This document shows positions 47,191 through 62,681 of a stretch of 64,000 nt of DNA, piece after piece. The DNA lies in contig NZ_MKKC01000098.1 in assembly GCF_001942255.1 (NCBI RefSeq), forward strand, positions 140,648-204,647, read 5' to 3'. The DNA is from Nocardiopsis sp. CNR-923. GTDB taxonomy: Bacteria > Actinomycetota > Actinomycetes > Streptosporangiales > Streptosporangiaceae. The position numbers and the translations under genes were made by a program. Numbering within the stretch: position 1 is the first letter of the stretch; every line of letters begins with the position of its first letter. The notes under the pieces were generated by a model. The model saw only the letters and a program-made list of their open reading frames with translations. It did no database searches and had not been told where the DNA came from.

Positions 47191-49896
47191 CTACAGGCTC
47201 GCGCCCGCCTCGCCCCCGACCAGCGCCTCCACGCCGCTGGCGGGCATCGGCCGGGCCACCAGGAAGCCCTGGCCGTGGTCGCAGCCCATCCCCCGTAGCT
47301 GTTCGAGCTGCTCGGCGCGTTCGATGCCCTCGGCCACCACCTGCACGCCCAGGTCCCGCCCGAGCTGGATGATCGTGTGGGTGAGCAGCGTGACGGTGTC
47401 GTCGCGGCCCAGGTCGGCGGTGAACGACGGGTCGATCTTGATCGCGTCCACGCTCAGCTCGCGCAGGTGCGCCAGGGAGGCGTAGCCCATGCCGTAGTCG
47501 TCGATGGCCAGGCGCACGCCCAGCGTCCGCAGCTCGCCGAGGCGCTCGACCGCCTCACCGCCGTCGCCGAGCAGGACGTCCTCGTCCACCTCCAGGGTGA
47601 GCACCTCCACGGGCAGCCCCGTCTCGGCGAGGATCCGCTCGACGGACTCCACGAAACGCGGGGACAGCACCTGCTTGGCGGACAGGTTCACCGACAGCCC
47701 GATGTCCCAGTCCGAGACCCGCCACACGGCGACCTTCTCGCAGGCCTCCCGGAGGATCCACTCGCCCAGGGGCACGATCATCCCCGACTCCTCGGCCGCG
47801 CCCAGGAACGCGTCCGGTCCGACCGCCTCACCGTCGCGGTTCCACCGCACGAGCGCCTCGACCGCCGTCACCTGGGAGGTCCCGAGGTCGACGATCGGCT
47901 GGTACTCCAGGAAGAACTCGCCCCGCGCGAGCGCCTCGCGCAACCGGATCTGGAGCTCAAGGCGCGAGACCACCGTGTCGTGCATGTGCGCGGCGTACAC
48001 CTCCACGTGGCCCGCCCCGCGCTCCTTGGCGCGCGTCATCGCCACGTCGGCGTTGCGCAGCAGCTCACCGCTGTCGATGGTCGGCTCGGCGAACGCCACG
48101 CCGATGCTCGCCGTCAGCAGGATGTCCCGGTCGGCCACCGGGAAGGGTTGCGACGCGATCGCCCGCCCCAGCCGTTCGGCCAGGTCCACGACCTGCTGGG
48201 CGTGCGGCATCCCCTCGACCAGGACCGAGAACTCGTCGCCGCCCCAGCGCGCGAGCGTGGCCGTGGAGTCCAACTCGCCGCGGAGCCTGCGGGCCGCCTG
48301 CCCCAGGAGGTGGTCTCCGCGCACGTGCCCGGCGGAGTCGTTGACCGCGGTGAAACCGTCCAGGTCCAGGAAGATCACCGCGATGTCCCCGGTGGGCTCG
48401 TCGCTGATCGAGCGGTGCGCCAGCACGTCGCTCGCCCGCTCCTCCAGGTAGGCCCGGTTCGGCAGCCCGGTGACGCCGTCATGGAAGGTCAGGTGCTCCA
48501 CCTCGTCCTGGAGCGCCACCTGCGCGCTGATGTCGCGCGTGGTCACGAGCAGGCGCGCGGGCTCGCCCGGCTGCTCGTACAGGGACACCGTCGACTCGGT
48601 GTGCCGCCAGGTCCCGTCCGACGCGCGCACGCGCAGGCGCAGGTGGACGCCCTGACTACCCCGGTCGGCGAACAGGTCGGTGACGGCCTCCGTGCGCGTC
48701 AGGTCCTCCGGGTGGACGAGCGCGGTGACGGGCGCGGCGAGCACGTCGTCGAGCCGGTAGCCGAACGCCTCCGCCGTGCCCGGGCTGACGTAGTGGACGC
48801 CCCCGTCGCGGTCCAGGATGAGGATGACGTCGCCGCTGTTGCGCGCCAGTTCGTGGAAATGCCCCTCGCGGTTGCGCACCATGCGCGACAGGGTCGCGTT
48901 CTCCTCCAGCATCCCCAGGACCCGGACGAGCAGCACGACGACGGCGGTCCCCGCGGCCAGCGGAAGCACCGGGGCGACCCCCGGCAGGGCGAGCGAGGCG
49001 ACCGTCAGGACCACGGTGGCCACCAGCACGGCGCCGATGGCCGCGAGTTCGGGGGCGAACCGGTACAGGCCCCGCCCGGTGATCCGGCGCGGGGTCGCGG
49101 CCTGGCGGTGCTCCACGAGCCACGGGAGCGCGCCCAGCAGCGCGAAGCCGAGGAGCTTGACCGGGTACTCGACGCCCCCGGCCACGGGCGGTCCCGTGAG
49201 CCGTGTGATCGCGCCGATCAGGTCCGCCCCGGCGATGAGGATCAGCGATCCGATCGCCCACAGCACGGCCCGCCGCGTGCTGTGCGGCGACATGAACACC
49301 AAGGGCACCAGCAGGCACAGCACGACGATGTCGGCGACCGGGTAGACCAGCGCGAACCCGAGGAACCCGGCGCCCTCGCCCAGTTCGCTGTAGAGCGGCG
49401 CGAAGATCAGCAGCCACACCACGGAGAACACGGCGGCGGCGCAGACGTAGCTGTCGGTGATGTGCCGCAGAGCGGTCCGGAGCCCGCCCGGCCACGGCGC
49501 GAACCTGGTGAATCCGACTACGAAGAGTGGCAAAGCGGCGAGGGAGAAGAGGTCACCCAACGTGAGAGAGAACACGGATCCGGAGCTGAGCAGACCGGTG
49601 ATCCCGTGCGTGAGACCGCCCGCGCACCAGGCGAAGGCGGCGAACGCCAGGTTGCGCAGCGCCGCCGGACCGTCGGCTCCGTCCGCCTGGGCGTCCTGGT
49701 CCGCTCCGGTGACGGCCCAGCGGTGCGACGCGTACAACAGGGACGCCCCCGCGACCCCGGCCGCCACGGCGGTGGGCCACTCGGCGAGGTCTCCTGCCAC
49801 CGTCCCGCCGGCCGTGGGCACGAGCGTCAGCGCGACATGCACCAGGAAGACCGCGCCCACGCCCGACAGCCACAGGTGGCGTGCACTGCTGCCCAT
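47191..49896 (-). CDS. Membrane GGDEF-EAL protein with PAS domain (c-di-GMP turnover)
   Basis: A 901-residue protein: about ten membrane helices (1-320), a PAS domain (about 325-445, NREGHFHELARNSGDVILILDRDGGVHYVSPG), GGDEF (about 450-620) and EAL (about 635-890). The cyclase site is intact (RWGGDEFSVL), and so are the phosphodiesterase positions: AVEALVRW, LSVNLSAKQ, LEVDEDVL, AIDDYGMGY, AIKIDPSF, VVAEGIE, QGFLVARP. ATG 49894-49896; the longer frame is spurious. A GGDEF-EAL gene near ilvB also occurs in Streptomyces coelicolor. Net activity cannot be predicted. No breaks across 2.7 kb. Confidence 0.92.
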   Translation of the reverse strand: MGSSARHLWLSGVGAVFLVHVALTLVPTAGGTVAGDLAEWPTAVAAGVAGASLLYASHRWAVTGADQDAQADGADGPAALRNLAFAAFAWCAGGLTHGITGLLSSGSVFSLTLGDLFSLAALPLFVVGFTRFAPWPGGLRTALRHITDSYVCAAAVFSVVWLLIFAPLYSELGEGAGFLGFALVYPVADIVVLCLLVPLVFMSPHSTRRAVLWAIGSLILIAGADLIGAITRLTGPPVAGGVEYPVKLLGFALLGALPWLVEHRQAATPRRITGRGLYRFAPELAAIGAVLVATVVLTVASLALPGVAPVLPLAAGTAVVVLLVRVLGMLEENATLSRMVRNREGHFHELARNSGDVILILDRDGGVHYVSPGTAEAFGYRLDDVLAAPVTALVHPEDLTRTEAVTDLFADRGSQGVHLRLRVRASDGTWRHTESTVSLYEQPGEPARLLVTTRDISAQVALQDEVEHLTFHDGVTGLPNRAYLEERASDVLAHRSISDEPTGDIAVIFLDLDGFTAVNDSAGHVRGDHLLGQAARRLRGELDSTATLARWGGDEFSVLVEGMPHAQQVVDLAERLGRAIASQPFPVADRDILLTASIGVAFAEPTIDSGELLRNADVAMTRAKERGAGHVEVYAAHMHDTVVSRLELQIRLREALARGEFFLEYQPIVDLGTSQVTAVEALVRWNRDGEAVGPDAFLGAAEESGMIVPLGEWILREACEKVAVWRVSDWDIGLSVNLSAKQVLSPRFVESVERILAETGLPVEVLTLEVDEDVLLGDGGEAVERLGELRTLGVRLAIDDYGMGYASLAHLRELSVDAIKIDPSFTADLGRDDTVTLLTHTIIQLGRDLGVQVVAEGIERAEQLEQLRGMGCDHGQGFLVARPMPASGVEALVGGEAGASL

Positions 49897-50202
49897 CACC
49901 GACCTCCCAAGGCACGGGGCCCGGTGCTCACGGCTCCCGGCCCCCGTCGCGCTCTCTCCTCGGACATGGGCCACCAACCTCGCGTCGTTCGACTCCGGGC
50001 GCGGCACGGAACCCGCTCGTCCGGGCCCTGGGACCGGGAGCGACCGGCGGTCCGGGAGGGCGCGCGCACCCCCATGTTCGGCCACCCTACGCAACCAAGG
50101 TCACACAGCGATTGAGGACCGACTGAGAGTTGACGTCAGAGCCATCACGCTCCGTGATCGACGAGTGTGCGCCGGAGACCCACCGCACACCCGTCCGCGC
50201 GC
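49897..50202. other. Gap between the GGDEF-EAL gene and gatB
   Basis: About 306 bases. Contains GAGTTGACGTC and TTGAGGACCGACTG near 50100-50135, which could be promoter material for the minus-strand GGDEF-EAL gene, but no definite element and no gene. Confidence 0.35.
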
Positions 50203-51749
50203 TCAGTTCGCGCCGAGCCTCTCCAGGATGAGTTCGCGGGCACGGCCGGCGTCGGCCTGTCCGCGGGTTGCCTTCATGACCGCGCCGACGAGGGCGCCTG
50301 CCGCGGCGACCTTGCCTCCGCGCACCTTGTCCGCGACGTCCGGGTTGGCCGCGATCGCCTCTTCGACGGCCGCGCCGAGCGCGCCGTCGTCGCTGACCAC
50401 TTTGAGGCCGCGCGCCTCGACGACCGCGTCCGGCCCGCCCTCGCCGGCCAGGACGCCCTCGACGACCTGCCGTGCCAACTTGTTGGTGAGGGTACCCTCG
50501 GCGACGAGCGCGATGACCCGGGCCACCTGGCCGGGGGTGATCGGCAGGGAGGGGAGCTCGACCTCCTGCTCGGTGGCGCGGCGGGACAGCTCGTTCAGCC
50601 ACAGCTTGCGCGCCTCGGCGGACGGCGCGCCCGCGGCGACGGTCGCCTCGACCAGGTCGATGGCGTCGGCGTTGACGAGGTCGCGCAGTTCGGTGTCGGT
50701 GAGGTCCCACTCGGCCCGCACGCGGGCGCGCTTGGCCGCGGGCAGTTCGGGCAGCGTGGCGCGCAGCTCCTCGATCCACTCCCGCGAGGCGCCACGGGGA
50801 CCAGGTCGGGGTCAGGGAAGTACCGGTAGTCCTGGGCCTCCTCCTTGGAGCGGCCGGAGATGCTGCGGCCGGTGTTCTCCTGGAAGTGGCGGGTCTCCTG
50901 GACGACCCTGTGTCCGGCGTCCAGCACACCGGCCTGGCGCTCGATCTCGGAGCGGACCGCGCGCTCGACCGAGCGCAGCGAGTTGACGTTCTTGGTCTCG
51001 CTGCGGGTGCCCCACTCGTCGGCGCCGTGCTCGTTGACGGACACGTTCACGTCCACGCGCATGGAGCCCTCCTCCATGCGTACGTCGGAGATGCCCAGCG
51101 AGCGGGCCAGGTCTCGCAGCTCGGCGGCGTAGGCGCGGGCGACCAGGGGGGCGAGCTCGCCGGTGCCGGTGATGGGCTTGGTGACGATCTCCAACAGCGG
51201 GATGCCCGCGCGGTTGTAGTCGACGATCGAGTAGTCGGCTCCGTGGATGCGCCCGGTGGCGCCGCCCACGTGGGAGGTCTTGCCGGTGTCCTCCTCCATG
51301 TGGACGCGCTCGATGTCCACCCGGAAGACGCGCGGGCCCTCGGGCGTGTCGACGGTGACGTCGAGGTGGCCGTCGACGCAGATCGGCTCGTCGTACTGGC
51401 TGATCTGGTAGTTCTTCGGCATGTCCGGGTAGAAGTAGTTCTTCCGGGCGAACCGCCCCCAGGGCGCGATCGAGCAGTCGAGGGCGAGGCCGAGCCGGAT
51501 GGCGCTCTCGACGGCCTTCCGGTTGACGACCGGGAGCGATCCGGGCAGTGCGAGGCAGACCGGGCACACCTGGGTGTTGGGCCGCGCGCCGAACGCCGTG
51601 GGGCAGGAGCAGAACATCTTGGAGGCGGTGCCCAGCTCGATGTGGGTCTCCAAGCCGAGCACGGGCTCGTACCTGGCCAGCGCCTGCTCGTAGGCCACAG
51701 GGGTGGGGCCGCTGTTCGGGGCAGTGCTGGGAGTTACCGCGTGGGCCAT
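50203..51749 (-). CDS. gatB: Asp-tRNA(Asn)/Glu-tRNA(Gln) amidotransferase subunit B, frameshifted
   Basis: tRNA-binding and kinase subunit of GatCAB, which amidates Glu-tRNA(Gln). ATG 51747-51749, then [23 protein letters not shown] with zinc Cys, [37 protein letters not shown], and [15 protein letters not shown]. The frame changes near 50793 (DPDLVPVAP, then [13 protein letters not shown]) through one lost C; the GatB/YqeY tail ([21 protein letters not shown]...) follows in frame. Corrected length about 515 residues. It is separated from gatA/gatC by the two surface-protein genes, rather than forming one operon. Confidence 0.94.
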
Positions 51750-51981
51750 CGCCGGGAACCCGTTTCCGTAGAGGACATACCTTCCAGGCCAGCCTACCGA
51801 GCGTACGGGGGTGGGCCCGCCCGTCCCCCTTCGGCCCCGCCCGAGGTCACGGGGAGCACACGATTGCACCGCCGTCGTGCCCGGTCACCGTCACCGACGG
51901 TGTCGGACCGTTAGTCTGGACGTCCCAGCATCGTGGTTTCGTCGGCTGCCCATCGGGCCGCCGTCCTTTCGCGGGGAGCAT

Positions 51982-53173
51982 GTGAGCGTGTGGAGCATCC
52001 TGCGTCGGTGCGCCGCCTTGTTGACGTCGGCCGCCCTGGCCGGCGGGCTGGCCGGCGCTTCCCCAGTCCTGGCCGACGACTTCTCCCGGGTGGACCGCGA
52101 CCCGGTCGAGGGCACGGCGGTGGTCCTCACCGACGGCGGTGAGCTCCCCACCGCCCTGTTCAGTCTCCGGCTGGGCGGCAGCGACTCCGTGGGCGCCTAC
52201 ACGGCCACCGCCGAGGGCGAGGTGCGCCCGCGCACCGCCTACGTCGAGTCAGCGTGGGACGACGGCACGCAGTGGCCCGAAACCGACACGGTGCCCGGCC
52301 CCGCGGACCGGGCCGCGTGGGTGGTCGCCAACTCCTACCCCCACGTCAACCTCACGGAGTTGGCCCTGGCTTCGGCGACGGCGTTCCTCGACGAGCGCCA
52401 GGCGATCGCGGGCACCCAGGCGGCGCTGTGGCACGTCCTGGACGGGGCCGAACTGGACCCGGCCGCCAACGACGTCGCGGTGGCCGCGCTGTACGAGTAC
52501 CTCGTGGCGGGCAGCGAGAGCGCCCCCGACGAGACGACGACGCCGTCCCTGAAGGTCGCCCCGTCCCAGATCGAGGCCGTGGCGCCCGATCGGCCCCTGG
52601 GGCCGATCACCGTCACCAGCGCGGGCACGGAGCCGGTCCAGCTCTCGGTTCGGGGCGCGCCCGCGGCCTGGCTGGTCGACGCGGACGGAGAGCAGGTGCG
52701 CCGGGTGCGCGACGGCGCGGCGGTCTACCTCGACGTGGACCCGTCGGTCCCGGCCGGGGTGGTGACCCTGCACGCGCGCGGCAGCGACGTGCCGCTGCCC
52801 GAGGGACGCCTGTTCACCGGGCGGGACGGCGTGCGGACCCGGCCGCTGGTCACGGCGGAGCCGGGCACGACCACGAGTTCCACCGCAGCGACCCTGACCT
52901 GGCACGCCGAGGAGCCGGAGGCGCCTCCAGCCCCGCGCCGCGACCGCCCGCGACCGCCGTTCCCACCCCCACCCCCGGGTCCGGCGCCGAGGCCCCGGTC
53001 GAGGTGCCCGCCGCCACACCGACGGACGAACCCGCCCCCGAGTCCGAGGACCGGGTCGAGGACGACGGCTCGCGGGCACCGGGACCTGGCTGTCGGGTCT
53101 GCTGGTCATCGCGGGTGCCCTGGTCGTCTCCGGCCTGCTCATCCTGGTGCTGGGTGGCAAACGCCGGAACTGA
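51982..53173 (+). CDS. Surface thioester-domain-like protein without the thioester Cys; two frameshifts
   Basis: About 397 residues after correction: signal peptide (residues 1-31), a domain aligning with the thioester domain of the next gene, a beta-sandwich region, a Pro-rich spacer and a sorting signal. The TQxA motif is present (GTQAALWHV, Gln146), but at the Cys position the sequence is AYTAT, with Thr74. Lost bases near 52920-52960 and 53078 repair the tail to LAGTG, a hydrophobic stretch and GGKRRN, matching class E sortase LAxTG signals. GTG 51982. Tandem with the second protein. Confidence 0.78.
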
Positions 53174-53539
53174 CCGATATGGTTTCGCTCTGGCGTGGAG
53201 TCCGGATCAGGACATAAGGCACCGCGTTTTGTACATGTCCGATTCAAGGACAAATTCCCCGGAGTGGGTTGGATACGGCGGACGCGCTCGCTAGTATCGG
53301 GCCCGCGGCAGACATTCCACGACGAACGCGGCCCGCTCCCGCGTTGGCGCCCCACCGACGACGCGTCCGCCCCACGGACGCCGTCCCTCACGCGTTCGGA
53401 CTGTCCGATGAGCGCCCAGACGGCCGCGACGACCCCAAGGACTCGTCGAGCCGCCGCCCGTGGAGGCCGTGCCCGTTCCATCCCCCCTCGTCCACCTGTC
53501 CGGGCCTACCGGTAACCCCTAGAACAACCGGGACACAAG
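53174..53539. other. Gap between the two thioester-domain genes
   Basis: About 366 bases without a gene. AT-richer DNA at 53215-53260 (TTTTGTACATGTCC, AAGGACAAATTCC) is the likely promoter region of the second gene. TACATGTCC is compatible with a partial palindrome (GTACATGTCC) but I do not assign a regulator. Confidence 0.4.
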
Positions 53540-54754
53540 TTGATCCAATCGAACCTCCCCCGTTCCACCGCCCGTGTCGGCTTCGCGGCCACCGTGGCGG
53601 GCCTGCTCGCCTTCGGGCTGGCCGCGCCGGCGGCCGCCGACCCGGCGGAACCCTACGAGGGCTCCGTCCGCGGCCAGTACGCCGGCACCGCCGAGTCCGG
53701 CGAGCGGATCGAGGTGAACGGCCAGCGCACCAGGGTGAGCCTGTTCAAACTGGAGTTGGAGAACGGCGACACGCTCACCACCTACTGCATCGACTTCGAG
53801 ACCGCGATCCGCAACGACGCGTGGTACCGCGAGGACGCCTGGAGCAACTACCCGGGTCAGGGCGACTTCGCCCAGCCCGCCAAGGTGCACTGGGTCCTCC
53901 AGAACGGCTACCCGGCGATCGACACCGCCGCCCTGGCCGAGGCCGCCGGCGCCACCGAGCAGACCACCGACGAACAGGCGCTCTCGGCCACCCAGGCCGC
54001 CATCTGGCACTTCAGCAACGGCGCCGAGCTGACCCAGGCGCACGCGAACACCGAGACGATCTACGAGTACCTCACCGAGAACGCCGAGGAGCTCCCGCAG
54101 ACCGCCGAGCCCAACGCCACGCTCAGCATCACGCCGGGCGAGCTCCGGCGAGCGGGCGCGACCGTCGGCGAGTTCCTCGTCGAGACCAGTGTCGAGGGCG
54201 ACATCCCGGTCGAGCTCGGCGACGGCGTCCCCGAGGGCGTCGAGCTGATCGACCTGGAGTCCGGCGAGGCCGTGGACGCGGTCGGCAACGGCGACACCGT
54301 CGGCTTCTCCGTCCCCGGGGACGCCGAGGACGGCTCCGCCTCCTTCAGCCTGTCCGCGACCGCCACGGTGCAGACCGGCCGCCTGTTCAAGGGCGAGGAC
54401 GAGAACACGCCGACCCAGACGCTCATCACCGCCCAGGAGGGCGAGGTCGAGGTCTCCGCCTCCGCCTCCGCCACCTGGACCGCCGTCGAGGAGGAGCCGG
54501 AGCCCTCCCCGAGCCCGGAGCCGACCCCGAGCCCGAGCCCGGAGCCGTCCCCGGAGCCGACCCCGACCCCGTCCGACACCCCCACCCCGACCACGCCGCC
54601 CACGGACGACCGTGACCAGCCGTCCCTGCCGGTCACCGGTGGCGCTCTGGCCGGTCTGGTGGCCGCCGGTATCGCGGCCCTGGGCGCCGGCGCGGGCGCG
54701 ATCTACCTGAGCCGCAAGCGCAAGTCCGCCGCCAACGACTCCGTCGAGGGCTGA
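53540..54754 (+). CDS. Surface protein with thioester (TED/TQXA) domain and LPxTG sorting signal
   Basis: A 404-residue protein: signal peptide ending near AAPAAADPAEP (about residue 33), a thioester domain with TYCIDFE (Cys83) and ATQAAIWHFSNG (Gln152), the pair that forms an internal Cys-Gln thioester in related adhesins, then a beta domain and a long Pro/Ser/Thr/Glu repeat (SPEPTPSP units, about 325-362). The end has LPVTG, a hydrophobic helix and a RKRK tail, the sortase pattern. The TTG at 53540 has a poor ribosome-binding site, so the start is less certain. Role in surface or aerial attachment is inference. Confidence 0.88.
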   Translation: MIQSNLPRSTARVGFAATVAGLLAFGLAAPAAADPAEPYEGSVRGQYAGTAESGERIEVNGQRTRVSLFKLELENGDTLTTYCIDFETAIRNDAWYREDAWSNYPGQGDFAQPAKVHWVLQNGYPAIDTAALAEAAGATEQTTDEQALSATQAAIWHFSNGAELTQAHANTETIYEYLTENAEELPQTAEPNATLSITPGELRRAGATVGEFLVETSVEGDIPVELGDGVPEGVELIDLESGEAVDAVGNGDTVGFSVPGDAEDGSASFSLSATATVQTGRLFKGEDENTPTQTLITAQEGEVEVSASASATWTAVEEEPEPSPSPEPTPSPSPEPSPEPTPTPSDTPTPTTPPTDDRDQPSLPVTGGALAGLVAAGIAALGAGAGAIYLSRKRKSAANDSVEG

Positions 54755-54763
54755 CGGTACCTC

Positions 54764-54792
54764 CCGGGGCCGCCGCTTCGGTGCGGCCCCGG
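54764..54792 (+). terminator. Hairpin after the thioester-domain gene
   Basis: CCGGGGCCGC pairs perfectly with GCGGCCCCGG over a nine-base loop, 10 bases past the stop. A second perfect 10-bp inverted repeat (GAGGGGCCCG at 54820-54829 with CGGGCCCCTC at 54852-54861) follows and may terminate gatA from the other side. Confidence 0.75.
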
Positions 54793-54972
54793 TTCGGCCG
54801 CGAGTGAGCGGTCGTGCACGAGGGGCCCGTCCGTGTGAGTGATCACAGGGGCGGGCCCCTCGCCCGTTCCCGGCGCCGCACCCCGCGGCACGCCGACCCG
54901 GCCGCCGGACACACGTGTGCCCGCCGTGTCGGACACGGCGGGCACGGGCGATCGATCCGGGACGGGCCCCGG

Positions 54973-56465
<1,493 letters not shown>

Positions 56466-56469
<4 letters not shown>

Positions 56470-56765
56470 TCCTCCTCCCCGAGGATCCGCGGAACCCGGA
56501 AGCGCTGGTCCTCCACCGCGGGGGCCCCGGACAGGGCCTGCTCGGGCGTGAGGCAGGGTCGGGCCTCGTCGGGACGGTAGACGTTGGTCAGCGGCAGCGC
56601 GTGCGAGCTGGGCGGGATGTCGCCCTGGGCGACCTCCTGCACCTTGGTCACGGCGGTGAGGATGTCACCGAGCTGGACGGCGAGCGTGTCGAGCTCGCCC
56701 TCGTCGAGCGCCAACCGCGCCAACCGGGCGAGGTGCGCGACCTCATCGCGGGTGATGGCGGTCAT
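56466..56765 (-). CDS. gatC: Asp-tRNA(Asn)/Glu-tRNA(Gln) amidotransferase subunit C
   Basis: Small linker subunit of GatCAB, 99 residues: [25 protein letters not shown], then [14 protein letters not shown] and a C-terminal [19 protein letters not shown], which wraps around GatA. The ATG at 56763-56765 begins the family match; the frame upstream to 57008 belongs to shadow sequence of the GGDEF-EAL gene. Directly followed by gatA with a four-base overlap. Confidence 0.95.
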
Positions 56766-56805
56766 CAGAACCATTTCTTCGGCGGACTGTCGTACCGGCC
56801 CAATC

Positions 56806-58917
56806 CTATGGCTCCGCGACCGGTCCCGACGCCGACCGGGGGACGAACCGGCGCCGCGCGAAGGAGTGGCGGGCGAAGGCTCCGGCGAGTGCGCCCCGGC
56901 CTCTTCCACCGAGCCACCCGGGGACGTCGCGAGCGGCGAGCGCGGGCGAGAAGTAGTGGCCCTGGGCGGCGTGGCAGCCGGTGTCCTCGGCCGCGCGGGC
57001 GAGTTCACGGGTCTGGACGCCCTCGGCGGTGGCGCTCATCCCCAGGGCCCTGACCAGGGCGATGGCCGCGCGGACGACGGTGTGGCCGTTGTCGGAGTCG
57101 TCGGTCAGCCGCGCGGTGAACGACTCGTGGATCTTGACCTCGTCCAGGGGGAGCCCGGCGAGTTGGGCGAGGGTGAAGTGTCCGGTGCCGAAGTCGTCGA
57201 GGGCCAGGCCGACGCCGAGGCCGCGCAGCGCCCGGACGGCGGCCGTGGCGGCCTGGGTGTCGGTGATGAGCGCCTGTTCGCCGATCTCCAGGACGAGCTG
57301 CTCGGGCGGGACCCCGTGCTCGCGCAGCGCGGCGTTCACCGTGCCGGGCAGGGCCGGGTCGAGGAGTTCGCGCATGCTGAGGTTGACGGAGACGGGCAGG
57401 TCGATCCCGCCCTGGCGCCATTCCGCGACGCGGGCGAGGGTGGTGTCCAGGACCTGGCCGGTGAACGCGCGGAACAGGTTGGACTGCTGCACGACCGGTA
57501 TGAACTCGTCGGGGGTGAGCAGTCCCCGGGTCGGGTGCCGCCAGCGGGCGAGGGCCTCCAGGCCGACGGGGTGGCCGTCGCTGAGACAGACCTTGGGTTG
57601 GTAGTACATCTCCAGGGCGCCCTCGGTGAGGCCGCGCCGAAGCTCGCTGAAGAGGCTGAGGCGGGCGGTGGAGTTGCGGTCCTTGCCCGGGTCGTAGGAC
57701 TCGACTCCGGTCCGGGCGCTCTTGGCGACGTACATGGCGACATCGGCGCGCTGCATGAGCAGTTCGAAGTCGGGGGCGTCGCAGGGGAAGAGCGCGATGC
57801 CGATGCTGGCCTCCAGGTCGAAGTCCAAGCCGTCGAGGCGTACGGGTTCGGCGAGGGCGTCGCGGAGGCGGGCGGCGACCTCGCGGGCGGAGGCGGTGTC
57901 GCGGACCTTGGGCAGCAGGACGGCGAACTCGTCCCCGCCGAGCCGGGCGACGAGGTCGCCTGGACGCACGCTGTGGGTGAGCCGTTGGGCGACCGTCTGC
58001 AGGAGGCGGTCCCCGGTGGGGTGGCCGAGGGTGTCATTGACCTCCTTGAACCGGTCGAGGTCGAGCAGGAGCAGGCCGACCCGGCTGCCGCGCTGCTGGG
58101 CGTGGCCGATGTCCTGGCGGGCGCGCACGGTCAGACAGGCGCGGTTGGCCAGGCCGGTGAGTTCGTCGTGGTTGGCCTGGTGGTCGCGCTTGACCGAGAG
58201 CAGCACGCTGGTGTAGAAGGCGCCCAGGGGCACGGCGAACAGCGGCACGTACAGCACGGAGTGGGTCATGGCGGTGACGACCAGCGGTGCGAGGCTGAGC
58301 AGGACTCCGTTGACGTAGACCTGCTGGCCGAGCCCCTTGACCATGACCTGCGCCAGCGGCGCTCGTTCGTGCATGGCGACCGCGCACATGACCAGGACGC
58401 GGTTGACCGCGAAGTAGGCGGCTCCGGCGAGGGCGACGGCGACGAGCTCACCGCCCTCGGGCATCCAGGGGACGCCCATGACGAATGGCAGGGCCAGGCG
58501 CAGGACCGCGTCGGCCACGCCGAGGGAGAGCGTGTACTGGGCGGCGTTGAACGCGATCCGGTGGCCGGCGTGGCCGCTGACGAACCCGCCGACGCCGGTG
58601 GCCACGGCCTGGAGGAGGGCGGCGACCGGGAGCCCGAAGAAGAGGACGACGGCGAAGGAGAACGGCAGGGAGGTGGGGGTGCCGCTGTTGGGCGGCTGGC
58701 CGGGCATGGAGATCGGTCTGAGCTCGCCGAGGACGATCATGCACAGCAGGACCCACAGCAGGGGTTCGGAGACCAGTGACTGGAGCTGGGCGAGGCCGAG
58801 TTCGAGGCTGGCGAAGACGAGCAGGCCCAGACCGGCGAGCATGGTGCTCGCCATGTACAGCCAGAGTGGTGTCCCGGCCCGGGGACCGATGTCCCTGGTG
58901 CTGATGGGGTCCTTCAT
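56806..58917 (-). CDS. Membrane GGDEF-EAL protein (c-di-GMP turnover)
   Basis: A 703-residue protein with an N-terminal membrane sensor (about six helices, residues 18-245), no PAS, then GGDEF (about 255-420) and EAL (about 430-670). The cyclase motif is intact ([12 protein letters not shown]). In EAL the residues [49 protein letters not shown] and QGHYFSP are visible; KID is replaced by KIH. ATG 58915-58917 fits the family start. In Streptomyces a homologue beside ligA and gatC is the phosphodiesterase RmdB; equivalence here is by position only. No breaks. Confidence 0.91.
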   Translation of the reverse strand: MKDPISTRDIGPRAGTPLWLYMASTMLAGLGLLVFASLELGLAQLQSLVSEPLLWVLLCMIVLGELRPISMPGQPPNSGTPTSLPFSFAVVLFFGLPVAALLQAVATGVGGFVSGHAGHRIAFNAAQYTLSLGVADAVLRLALPFVMGVPWMPEGGELVAVALAGAAYFAVNRVLVMCAVAMHERAPLAQVMVKGLGQQVYVNGVLLSLAPLVVTAMTHSVLYVPLFAVPLGAFYTSVLLSVKRDHQANHDELTGLANRACLTVRARQDIGHAQQRGSRVGLLLLDLDRFKEVNDTLGHPTGDRLLQTVAQRLTHSVRPGDLVARLGGDEFAVLLPKVRDTASAREVAARLRDALAEPVRLDGLDFDLEASIGIALFPCDAPDFELLMQRADVAMYVAKSARTGVESYDPGKDRNSTARLSLFSELRRGLTEGALEMYYQPKVCLSDGHPVGLEALARWRHPTRGLLTPDEFIPVVQQSNLFRAFTGQVLDTTLARVAEWRQGGIDLPVSVNLSMRELLDPALPGTVNAALREHGVPPEQLVLEIGEQALITDTQAATAAVRALRGLGVGLALDDFGTGHFTLAQLAGLPLDEVKIHESFTARLTDDSDNGHTVVRAAIALVRALGMSATAEGVQTRELARAAEDTGCHAAQGHYFSPALAARDVPGWLGGRGRGALAGAFARHSFARRRFVPRSASGPVAEP

Positions 58918-59257
58918 CCGTGGTCCTCGTGAGGGGGACGCGGAGACGGGCGACGCCTGTGACGCCGCTGCTCCTCTGAGTCGAGGCTCCCACGAAACGG
59001 CCACCCCTCATGGCCGAATCCGGGATTTGGATGTGTCCACATCCATGCGCGTGATGTCCAGCTTACGCGGTTTCATCACCAACTGTCGCGTACCCGAGAC
59101 TATCCGTGAAACACGGTGCGTAACGGCGGTGGACGGGGCGGGACCGGCCGGGATCCCCTCGACCGGGCCCGCCGTGTCCGCCCCGGGCCTCCGACGCGGT
59201 GATCCGGCTCGCCCACGGGCCGGCACGCACACCGTCCGAGCCCCCCGGGACCGCACC
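58918..59257. other. Gap between ligA and the GGDEF-EAL gene
   Basis: About 340 bases. Around 59035-59065 lies ATGTGTCCACATCCATGCGCG with a short ATGTG/CACAT dyad. No gene seen; the promoter of the GGDEF-EAL gene should be here. Confidence 0.4.

Positions 59258-62681
<3,424 letters not shown>

Noticed and set aside
47377..50115. A 912-codon open frame on the plus strand opposite the GGDEF-EAL gene
   Set aside because: It is a codon-position shadow of a recognisable gene. The translation is Arg/Gly/Asp/Gln-rich with no domains, a common artefact at high GC.
54520..54600. A tandem DNA repeat in the second surface-protein gene
   Set aside because: The repetition (GAGCCGACCCCGAGCCC-like) encodes a Pro/Glu/Ser/Thr wall-spanning spacer; it is a protein feature rather than a separate repeat element.
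53269..54615. Plus-strand frame overlapping the second surface-protein gene
   Set aside because: Arg-rich shadow of the TED gene. The real frame has a signal peptide, the Cys-Gln pair and LPVTG.
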